A DNA stretch of 39,544 nucleotides from positions 1 to 39,544 of the forward strand of contig JAZDLC010000395.1 of the NCBI GenBank assembly GCA_043802345.1. The letters run 5' to 3'. The position numbers were made by a program, and so were the translations under genes. Shown in pieces: positions 7,706-15,227 of the stretch; positions within the stretch are counted from its first letter, which is position 1, and each line of letters starts with the position of its first letter. The notes under the pieces are model-generated. The model saw only the letters and a list, made by a program, of their open reading frames with translations, was not told where the DNA came from and did not search any database. This stretch comes from JAZDLC01 sp043802345. Lineage in GTDB: Bacteria > Planctomycetota > B15-G4 > JADJEK01.

Positions 7706-8623
7706 ATGAAGTCCATCCTCTTCACCCTCCTCGCGATTTTCGCTGTGGTCTATGTGGGCATCTGGATCCGGAGTCTCCATTCCGGAGCGCGAACGGTCTC
7801 GCCCACGTCGTCCTCAAGGGCCGGCCCGTGGCCGTCGTGGTTCCAACTCGCGATCGGGTTCGTTACCAACTTCTTCGATACTCTCGGCATCGGCAACTTC
7901 GCCCCGACCACCGCGGTCTTTCGGTTCACCAAGATGGTCCCCGACGAGAAGATCCCGGGGACGATGAATGTGGGCCACACGCTTCCGGTCGTCACCGAGG
8001 CCTTCATCTACATCACCATCGTCCAGGTCCTGCCCGGCACCCTGGCGCTGATGGTCGCGGCGGCGGTCGTGGGGGCGTGGTTGGGCTCGGGAGTGGTGGC
8101 GCGTTTGCCCCGGCGGAAGATCCAGATCGGCATGAGCGTCGCGCTGATCGCCGCGGCGGTTCTCATGGTGATGAGTCAATGCGACGCCTTTCCCCTTGGC
8201 GGCGAAGCGCTGGGGCTCGAAGGCCTGCCGCTCGTGCTCGCGATCGCTGGCATCATGCTGCTGGGAGCCCTGATGACGATCGGCGTCGGCCTCTACGCCC
8301 CGTGCCTGATCTTGATCTGCTTTCTCGGGATGAATCCCACGGCGGCCTTTCCGATCATGATGGGCGCCTGTGCCTTCCTCATGCCGGTCGCGAGCTCGCG
8401 CTTCATCCGGAGGCAGAAGTACAGTCCGAAACCGGCGGTGGGTCTCACGCTCGGAGGAATCCCGGGAGTGCTGGTCGCGGCCTTCATCGTCACATCGATA
8501 CCTCTCACCTACGTCCGGTGGCTGGTCGTGGTGGTCGTTGTCTACGCAGCGACGACGATGCTGTGGGCGGCGTGCAAGGAACCTCCCGTCGAGGGCAGCC
8601 ACAACGTGGAGCCAGTTGATTGA
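7706..8623 (+). CDS. TSUP (TauE/SafE) family membrane permease
   Basis: This is a 305-residue, very hydrophobic protein with an N-terminal membrane segment (SILFTLLAIFAVVYVGIWI) and about seven further membrane segments in two halves. The first half has WFQLAIGFVTNFFDTLGIG, close to the conserved start of the TauE/SafE fold; the repeated second half has GALMTIGVGLYAPCLILICF and the LGGIPGVLVAAFIVTSIPL segment. TSUP proteins export or import sulfite, sulfoacetate and other organosulfur anions; the substrate here is unknown. A GGGTGGA ribosome site precedes the ATG. It is followed after 25 nt by a lipoprotein peptidase, probably in the same transcript. Confidence 0.82.
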   Translation: MKSILFTLLAIFAVVYVGIWIRSLHSGARTVSPTSSSRAGPWPSWFQLAIGFVTNFFDTLGIGNFAPTTAVFRFTKMVPDEKIPGTMNVGHTLPVVTEAFIYITIVQVLPGTLALMVAAAVVGAWLGSGVVARLPRRKIQIGMSVALIAAAVLMVMSQCDAFPLGGEALGLEGLPLVLAIAGIMLLGALMTIGVGLYAPCLILICFLGMNPTAAFPIMMGACAFLMPVASSRFIRRQKYSPKPAVGLTLGGIPGVLVAAFIVTSIPLTYVRWLVVVVVVYAATTMLWAACKEPPVEGSHNVEPVD

Positions 8624-8648
8624 GCATCCCGGAAAGGCAGATCGACCC

Positions 8649-10088
8649 ATGGGCATCGACCGCATCCGTCGCTTCCTGACCGATCTCCCGGCCGCCGTTT
8701 TCGTCCTGGTTTGCGCGGCCGCCGGTTGCAGCAGCACGCAGCCGTCCTATCCATCAGAAGCGTACCGCCCGGCCGGCTCGTGGATCTCCGCGAGCGAGTA
8801 CGCTGGTCGACGCGAACGGCTGATGGAGCGGATCCAGGGCGGCGTCGCGATCATCCCCGGGGCGACGGCGCCCGTGGATTCCGGGCAGTTCCGGCAGAAC
8901 AATGACTTCTTCTACCTTACGGGCGTCGAGATTCCCGGTGCCTTTCTCGTCGTGGACAGCGTGGCGAAGGCAAGCACGCTCTTCTTCACGCTGACCGAGC
9001 ACGAGGCCCGGGCCGAGGGAATACCCCTCGAGCTCGTTCATGATCCGGTCGCGGCGACCGGGATCGAGCGGGTGAGACCAGTCGAGGAGCTCGCTCCGCA
9101 GCTCGCGGAGTTCCACGCCCGAACACCGATCTTCTACACCCCTCACTTCCCGCAGGAGCTGCCCCGGGTGAGTTCCCTTGAGGGCTTCGCAGCGTGGAAT
9201 CATACGATCGCCGAGAATCCCTGGGACGGCCGGCCGACTCGCCAGCACCGGTTCATCGCGCGACTGCGCGAGACGCTCCCGGGGGTGGAGGTGCGGGATT
9301 GCTCTCCGCTGATCTGGCAGCTGCGGAAGTTCAAGTCCGAGGCGGAGATCGCGCTCATTCGTCGCGCCGCCCGGATCGCGGTGGACGGACATCGTGCGCT
9401 GATCCGCTCGACCGAGCCGGGGATCAGCGAGCAGGATCTCGCCGCTCTCTTCGGGTTCATCTGCCGTAAGGAAGGCGCCCAGGACCTGGCGTACCCGACG
9501 ATCCTGATGGCCGGTCCCCACCATCCGTTCGGACACTACCACCGGTACGACCGTGTGCTGCAGGACGGGGACTTCGTGATCCTCGACGCCGGTCCGGACT
9601 ACGCCTACTACGACGCGGATGTCTCCTCGTCGTTCCCGGTCTCCGGCGCTTTCACGCCGCACCAGCGGAATCTGTACGAGCTCGCCGAAGCGATCCACCA
9701 GGTCTGCCTGGCCGGCTACCGCCCCGGCCGGACGTTCCGGGAGGTGGGCCGGGACGTCGCCGCGTACCTGACCGAGAGCGGCCTGGATCCACAGGAGAGT
9801 CGCTTCCGCGGCGTGACCACGTGGGGCGGCTACAACCACCCGATCGGCATGGCCACCCACGACGTCATGAAAAGCATGAGCGGCCCGGACGAGGTCCTTG
9901 AGCCCGGCTTCGTGTTCGCGTGCGACATCAACATGCCGCAGGACGAGGAGTTCGGGATCCGCATCGAGGACACCGTGGTGATTACCGCGGACGGCTGTGA
10001 AGTGCTCTCGGCGGGCTTGCCACGGGCTGTCGCCGAGATCGAAAGCCTCATGAAGGAGCAAGGGCTCCTCCAGCGCATGGAGCGATGA
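8649..10088 (+). CDS. M24B Xaa-Pro aminopeptidase-like lipoprotein
   Basis: The ATG at 8649 starts a lipoprotein signal (LPAAVFVLVCAAAGCSS, lipobox AAGC), so the 479-residue product should be lipid-anchored outside the cytoplasm, unlike cytoplasmic PepP. An aminopeptidase P N-terminal domain (RRERLMERIQGGVAIIPGA; NNDFFYLTGVEIPGA) is followed by the pita-bread M24 domain. Visible metal ligands are the Asp of VILDAGPD, the Asp of DADVSSSFP, the His of NHPIGMATHD and the Glu of GIRIEDTVV. Where PepP has Glu in TVEPG, this protein appears to have Asp (FACDINMP), an inferred conservative change at a metal ligand. The stop overlaps the next gene, also a peptidase, which suggests joint extracytoplasmic peptide breakdown. 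Confidence 0.85.
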   Translation: MGIDRIRRFLTDLPAAVFVLVCAAAGCSSTQPSYPSEAYRPAGSWISASEYAGRRERLMERIQGGVAIIPGATAPVDSGQFRQNNDFFYLTGVEIPGAFLVVDSVAKASTLFFTLTEHEARAEGIPLELVHDPVAATGIERVRPVEELAPQLAEFHARTPIFYTPHFPQELPRVSSLEGFAAWNHTIAENPWDGRPTRQHRFIARLRETLPGVEVRDCSPLIWQLRKFKSEAEIALIRRAARIAVDGHRALIRSTEPGISEQDLAALFGFICRKEGAQDLAYPTILMAGPHHPFGHYHRYDRVLQDGDFVILDAGPDYAYYDADVSSSFPVSGAFTPHQRNLYELAEAIHQVCLAGYRPGRTFREVGRDVAAYLTESGLDPQESRFRGVTTWGGYNHPIGMATHDVMKSMSGPDEVLEPGFVFACDINMPQDEEFGIRIEDTVVITADGCEVLSAGLPRAVAEIESLMKEQGLLQRMER

Positions 10089-12250
10089 TGAAACGAAGAG
10101 TTCTACCGGGGTTCCCCGGCCGGTTCTGGCGATTGTTCCTCGTCCCCGTTCTGTTGTCGGTGGACACGTTGCACGCGCAGGCCATCGATGTGTTTGACCG
10201 TCCCGTTCAGCTCGAACGGAGTCGGGACTTCGATGCGCAGCACTATTGCGTGACGCTCGCCTTCGACCTGGAGGCAAAGTCGTTTCGGGGCGAGAATCAC
10301 GTCACGCTGACTCCGCTTCAGAACGGCTGGAACCGTTGCCGGCTGGATGCCGAGGAGCTGATCGTGGACGCGGTGAGAGATCCCGAGGGCCGGGAGCTGG
10401 TCTTCGAGCAGGCCGGGGGTTCTCTCGAGGTGGTCTTCGCACGCGAGTTCGCCTTCGGAGACACCGTGGAGTTCACCGTGTTCTACCACGGGAGCGATCC
10501 GCAGTCAGGGCTCTACTTCGACGAGGAAACGCCGGAGCACCCACGCATGGTCTCCACCGATTCCTGGCCGAACAACGCGCGGCGCTGGATCCCGTGCTAC
10601 GACTATCCGAACGACAAGGTCACCCAGGAGCTCATCGTCACCGCTCCTGCCGGCAACAAGGTGCTCTCCAACGGCAGGCTGATGAGCGTGAGCGAAGATC
10701 CGAACGCCGGGACCACGACGTGGCACTGGCGGCAGGACGAGCCCCACGCCACCTACCTCTTCATGCTGGCCATCGGGCCCTTCACGGTCATCGAGGACTC
10801 GTGCGGTTCGCTGCCGGTCGAGTACTGGGTCTACCCGAAGGACGCTGCCGACGCGGAGTGGATCTTCGCCAAGACGCCGGAGATGATCGAGTTCTACGGC
10901 GACCTGTTCGGCTATCCCTACCCGTGGGCGAAGTACGACCAGGTGACGACACCCCACGTGGGCGGCGGCGCGGAGGCGACCTCCGCCACCGTGCTCGGCC
11001 AGGAGGTCATTCACGATCGCCGAGCCGAGCAGGATTTCTCGTGGGAGCGCATCATCGCTCACGAGACAGCCCACCACTGGTGGGGCGATCTGGTCACGAT
11101 GCGGGAGTGGTCCCATGCCTGGATCAACGAGAGCTTCGCCACCTACTCCGACTACCTCTACACGCGGCACGAGCGAGGCCCCGACGAGGGAGCCTGGGAC
11201 CTGAAGGGCAAGAAGGAGCAGTACCTGCACGAAGCGAAAACCCGCTACATGCGGCCGATCGTCTTCGATCGCTACAACCAACCGCACGACAACTTCGATA
11301 GCCACACGTACCCCAAGGGGGCCGCGGTGCTGCACATGTTGCGCTTCGTGATGGGGGACGAGCCGTTCTTCGCCACGCTCTCCCACTTCCTGCACACACA
11401 TGCGTTCCAGTCTGTTGATACGCACGACTTCATGACGGCGGTGAAAGACCGCTCAGGCCAGAACATGGACTGGTTCTTCGAGCAGTTCCTGTACCACCCC
11501 GGGCACCCGGTCTTCGAGGTGGGAACCACCTGGGACGAGCAGGGGAAGACGCTGCGATTGCGAGTCGCCCAGGTGCAGGACACCACCAAGGGCATCCCCA
11601 TCTACCGGATTCCCGTGGACGTCGGCATCGCGACTGCGTCGGAGAAGCGGACCGAGCGGCTCTGGCTCGATCAGGCCGAGCAGATGTTCACGTTCGATCT
11701 CCCCGAGCGTCCCTTGCTGGTGCGATTCGACGAGGGGAACCATCTTCTCAAGGAGTGGACGTTCCCGAAGGATCAGAAGGAGCTCGTCTACCAGGCGAAG
11801 CACGATGATGTGATCGGCCGCGCGTGGGCGGCCGGTGAACTGCGGCGATTCTGCGATGATCCGGAGGTGGTGGTGTGTCTCACCGAGTGCGCTCGCACCG
11901 ATCCCTTCTGGGCCGTTCGGCGGACGGCCGTGGAGACGCTGCATGGTGTCCGGCCTGGCGGGCATGACGATCTGTTCCGGACCCTGGTGGCCGATCCCAG
12001 CTCGAAGGTCCGCGTCGCGGCCCTCCATTCACTTGCGGCCTCGGGCAGGGGTGAGCTGCTCTCCCTGTTTCGGGAGCGGTTCGAGCAAGATGACAGCTAC
12101 CTGGCCCAGGTGGAGGCGCTGCGGGGAATCGGCAGGGTCGGAGGCCGTGAAGACCTGCCCTTCCTGAAGCGTGCGGCCGCCATGCCATCCCCGCGTGGAG
12201 TGGTGACACAGGCGGCTAAGCAGGCGATCGCGGAAATTGTCGGGGAGTGA
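10085..12250 (+). CDS. Secreted M1-family zinc aminopeptidase with HEAT-like C-terminus
   Basis: Translation overlaps the preceding stop (ATGATGA; the second ATG at 10088 is equally possible). The 721-residue protein begins with a signal peptide ending near LLSVDTLHAQA. The M1 N-terminal beta domain follows, then the substrate-binding motif GGGAEATSAT in place of the usual GAMEN. The zinc site is HETAHHWWGDLVT (H326, E327, H330) with E349 in WINESFATY, the correct HExxH-18-E spacing. Beyond about residue 570 the sequence becomes short helical repeats (DPFWAVRRTAVETLHGV, DPSSKVRVAALHSLAASG) typical of HEAT/PBS-lyase repeats. M1 enzymes remove N-terminal residues from peptides. Location in the periplasm or outside is inferred from the signal. 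The family assignment is firm. Confidence 0.9.
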   Translation: MMKRRVLPGFPGRFWRLFLVPVLLSVDTLHAQAIDVFDRPVQLERSRDFDAQHYCVTLAFDLEAKSFRGENHVTLTPLQNGWNRCRLDAEELIVDAVRDPEGRELVFEQAGGSLEVVFAREFAFGDTVEFTVFYHGSDPQSGLYFDEETPEHPRMVSTDSWPNNARRWIPCYDYPNDKVTQELIVTAPAGNKVLSNGRLMSVSEDPNAGTTTWHWRQDEPHATYLFMLAIGPFTVIEDSCGSLPVEYWVYPKDAADAEWIFAKTPEMIEFYGDLFGYPYPWAKYDQVTTPHVGGGAEATSATVLGQEVIHDRRAEQDFSWERIIAHETAHHWWGDLVTMREWSHAWINESFATYSDYLYTRHERGPDEGAWDLKGKKEQYLHEAKTRYMRPIVFDRYNQPHDNFDSHTYPKGAAVLHMLRFVMGDEPFFATLSHFLHTHAFQSVDTHDFMTAVKDRSGQNMDWFFEQFLYHPGHPVFEVGTTWDEQGKTLRLRVAQVQDTTKGIPIYRIPVDVGIATASEKRTERLWLDQAEQMFTFDLPERPLLVRFDEGNHLLKEWTFPKDQKELVYQAKHDDVIGRAWAAGELRRFCDDPEVVVCLTECARTDPFWAVRRTAVETLHGVRPGGHDDLFRTLVADPSSKVRVAALHSLAASGRGELLSLFRERFEQDDSYLAQVEALRGIGRVGGREDLPFLKRAAAMPSPRGVVTQAAKQAIAEIVGE

Positions 12251-12408
12251 CTGAGTCCGCGCACGGCCAACGTATTCAACCAGCCTTCCCACAGTGCAGG
12301 GGTCCGGCGTTTTCAGGGCAAGGGAACGCTGTGCCGAAGCCGCTTTCACCTCGGCGGTCATGATCGGTTGAGACCGTCGCCCACGACCGGATTCAGGAAC
12401 GCGCAACG

Positions 12409-13086
12409 ATGACCCCCAAGCCCTCCCGGCAGACGGACCGGCTCCCCGGAGTTTGGCCCCTGTACGTGAAGTCGGCGGTACTCCACGCCATTTCCCGCGC
12501 CAGCGCCGCTCTGACCCTCGCCCGCAGCCGCACCACCTCCATCCGGAACAGCAAGCCCTCGTCCCAGCAGACACAGAAGTTCCTGGACCGCGCAATCGGC
12601 ACGACCGGAAAGGCACCGCAGTACCTGATCTGCGACAAGGACTCCGCCTGCTGCTGCGCATCGTTCAAGAAGTGGTGCCGACGTCGAGTCATCCGGGCGC
12701 GCTTCGGCAAGGTGGCGCAGCATGGCAGCGTCGCCATTGTGGAGCGATTCATCAAGTCGCTGAAGTACGAGTGCACTCGCCTCGTTTTCGCCCCACTTCG
12801 CTTGCAGGACATGCGCCGCGAACCCTCACTCTACATGGCCTGGTTCAATGAGTACCGACCGCACAGGGCTCTTGGCGGCGCAACGCCCCGCGAGGTCGAC
12901 GACGGTAGTGAGCCCGCCAACACGAATCCGAGGGTCGAGCCGCGAGAGCGATGGCCCAAACAGAGCCGTCGCGCGGAACCGCAGACTCGGATCGCTGTTG
13001 CGCGCGGAGCCAAGCTCGTCCTCACGGTAGGCTTTCTCGAAGGCCGGAAGCACCTGCCGATCGTCGAGCTGAAAAAGGTCGCCTGA
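12409..13086 (+). pseudogene. Internally deleted DDE integrase-core transposase
   Basis: Residues 65-225 match the C-terminal half of a widespread integrase-core transposase of about 350-390 residues: PQYLICDKDSA with the second catalytic Asp, HGSVAIVERFIKSLKYEC with the Glu, then WFNEYRPHRALGGATPREV and the tail RKHLPIVELKK. Before this, VKSAVLHAISRASAALTLAR resembles the protein's extreme N-terminus. The helix-turn-helix and the first catalytic Asp are absent, so the middle has been deleted and the product should be inactive. No terminal repeats were identified. The stretches 12251-12408 and 13087-13285 around it hold nothing recognised. Confidence 0.75.
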
Positions 13087-13285
13087 GCGGACTGGGATCT
13101 TTCGACTGTGCGCGGATCACGCTCGGGTTCTGCTCGCACCGTGAAAGCACGGTCGAACTGCGAGGGCGTCCCGAGAAATCCAGCCACGAATGGAGATGAA
13201 CGATGCCATCCTGGGTGTCGGGATCATGCGATCCGGTCGCTCTGAAGTCCCTGGACCCCTGCAGCGGAATAGAGTCCCGCGACTC

Positions 13286-14413
13286 TCAGGTCTGGCACGA
13301 GTCAGACGGAACCGCCGGCTTGAGGCTGGCCGCGTGCATCGGCAGGGTCAGGACGAAGCTCGCCCCGCCGGAGGGGGAGGGCCTGCTCCTCAGCTCGCCG
13401 CCCATCTGGCGGGCGAGCTGGCGGCTGAGGTACAACCCGAGCCCGGTCCCTTCCACGTTCGACTGGCCGACCGACCGCGTGCGGTAGAACGGCTCGAAGA
13501 CCAGTTCCCGCTCGTTCTCCGCAATCCCGGGGCCGTTGTCGCTGACGTCGACCTCCACCCGGTCGTCATCGGTTTCCAGCAGGCTGATGGTCACGTGCGA
13601 CCCTTCCGGGCTGTACTTCAGGGCGTTCCCCACCAGGTTGTTCAGGATCTGCACCAACCGATCATGATCGCAATGGACCGGCAGGGAACCATTGAGATCG
13701 CGCACCTGGAGCGTCTGCCGGGCCCCGTCCGCCACGCCCCGAAGTCCGCGAACCACTTCCTGCGCGGTCTCGGAGATGTTGTTGTCGCTCGGCTCGAACT
13801 GGAACTTGCCGGAGCGGAGACGGCTCATGTCGAGAAGCTCGTTGGTGAGACGGGTGACGCGACGCACCTGTGACCGGCAGATGCCGAGGAACTCGTGGCG
13901 CTCCTCCTGGCTCAGGTCGCCTTCGTAGTTGAGCAGGAGTTCCACGTACGAGCGGACGGACGTCAAGGGGGTCCTGAGTTCGTGGGCGAGCAGCGAGACG
14001 AACTCGTCCTTGAGCCGGTCCTGCTTCTCGAGCGTGCGATTCGCCAGGACCAGCTTGGCGGTGCGGCGACGGATGGATCCGGTCAGTTCGTGGCGTTGCT
14101 GATCGAGCAGTTGCTGCTGCTTTTCGTAGTCCGCCATCAGGCGATAGAACCGCGTCATCAGTTCCCTGATCTCGCGGTTCTGCTTCTCGATCTTCTGACA
14201 GGCCCCGCCCTGAGTCGAGCGAGCCTCGCGGGTCCGCTTCAAAAGCCACGCGGACAGCCCCAGGCAGCCGAGGAGGACGGGCAGGATGGTCAGGATGCCG
14301 GGCGGCGCCAGCAACGAGGCCGCCCCGGCCGCGGCCGTGATCAGGGCCGAAACCAGGCCGGTGATCAGCGCGGTCCTTACGGGTCGCCGGTCATGTCCTT
14401 CGAGGTCGGGCAA
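13286..14413 (-). CDS. Membrane sensor histidine kinase
   Basis: The 375-residue product starts from a TTG with a GGCGAG sequence 7-10 nt upstream. Two N-terminal membrane segments (about 12-35 and 38-57) are followed by a coiled coil (about 75-135), with no recognised sensor domain. The HisKA box LLAHELRTPLTS has the phosphoacceptor H144. The HATPase domain shows an N box (NNLVGNALKYSP), G1 (DNGPGIA), an F box (FEPFYR) and G2 (GTGLGLYLS). No response regulator gene is adjacent, so it is an orphan kinase whose partner lies elsewhere. It is transcribed divergently from the HAD phosphatase gene across 133 bp. Confidence 0.9.
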   Translation of the reverse strand: MPDLEGHDRRPVRTALITGLVSALITAAAGAASLLAPPGILTILPVLLGCLGLSAWLLKRTREARSTQGGACQKIEKQNREIRELMTRFYRLMADYEKQQQLLDQQRHELTGSIRRRTAKLVLANRTLEKQDRLKDEFVSLLAHELRTPLTSVRSYVELLLNYEGDLSQEERHEFLGICRSQVRRVTRLTNELLDMSRLRSGKFQFEPSDNNISETAQEVVRGLRGVADGARQTLQVRDLNGSLPVHCDHDRLVQILNNLVGNALKYSPEGSHVTISLLETDDDRVEVDVSDNGPGIAENERELVFEPFYRTRSVGQSNVEGTGLGLYLSRQLARQMGGELRSRPSPSGGASFVLTLPMHAASLKPAVPSDSCQT

Positions 14414-14546
14414 ATGAGGTCTCGCCGAGGTTCATGGACTCCCTCTCTGATCGACCGGGAGGTGCCTCGGGATTGACCCAAAGCGGCAGAATTCTCGCCA
14501 AGAACCCGGATTGGACCGGCTTTCGCGCGAACCGTATGCTGGGGAG

Positions 14547-15212
14547 ATGACCTGGAAAGCCGTAATCTTCGATCTGGACGGAACGCTGACCGACACGCTG
14601 CAGACGATCGCGGTCTCGGTGGACCACGGCCTGGCCGAGCTGGGCTTGCCGGGGCACACCACGGACGCCTACCGGCTGATGGTCGGAGAGGGGGTCGAGG
14701 AGCTCTGCCGGCGGGCCCTGCCGGACGGCAAGCAGCATGAACTGGAGAACCTGCTGCGCCGGGTTCGCGCCTTCTACGACCAGAATATCCTGCTCCACGT
14801 TCGCCTGTACGACGGGGTTCTGGACCTTTTGCGCTCGCTCCGGCAGAGAGGGGCGCATCTGGCGGTCCTTTCGAACAAGCCGGACTCGCTGGCGCAGGCG
14901 ACGGTGGACGGCATGGGCCTGCGGCCTTATTTCGACGTGGTCCTCGGGGCGAGCGATTCGTTGCCCCGCAAACCAGATCCGGAAGCCGCGTGGTGGGTGG
15001 CGGGACAGCTCGCCCTGGACCGCGAGCAGGTGCTGTTTGTCGGGGATACGCCGATCGACGTGAACACGGCCCGGGCCGCGGGCATGGCGTCGGTCGCGGT
15101 GACCTGGGGTTTCCGGACGAGGGAAGAGCTGCTGCCCAGCGAGCCGAGCTACCTGGTGGATCAGCCCGGGCAGGTGCTCGGGGTTTTCGATTCCGGCCCG
15201 GAAGAGCCTTAG
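14547..15212 (+). CDS. HAD-family phosphatase, phosphoglycolate phosphatase-like
   Basis: The 221-residue protein carries all HAD motifs: I FDLDGTLTD (nucleophile D9, acid/base D11), II LSNKPD (Ser/Thr), III the Lys in RKPDPE, and IV VGDTPIDVNTARAAG. The alpha-helical cap between motifs I and II is that of the Gph/PGP subfamily, which dephosphorylates 2-phosphoglycolate; other small phosphate esters remain possible. The ATG at 14547 follows a CTGGGGAG ribosome site; the frame's earlier start at 14511 has none. It lies 15 nt ahead of the large secreted protein gene and probably shares its transcript, which continues into cas6. Confidence 0.82.
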   Translation: MTWKAVIFDLDGTLTDTLQTIAVSVDHGLAELGLPGHTTDAYRLMVGEGVEELCRRALPDGKQHELENLLRRVRAFYDQNILLHVRLYDGVLDLLRSLRQRGAHLAVLSNKPDSLAQATVDGMGLRPYFDVVLGASDSLPRKPDPEAAWWVAGQLALDREQVLFVGDTPIDVNTARAAGMASVAVTWGFRTREELLPSEPSYLVDQPGQVLGVFDSGPEEP

Positions 15213-15227
15213 GGTACACCCTCGAGG

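Noticed and set aside
6955..7725. 256-codon minus-strand ORF
   Set aside because: Composition is Arg/Ser/Pro-rich with no domain, and it crosses the EF-hand-like ORF in a different frame; the latter has a signal peptide and Ca-binding loop.
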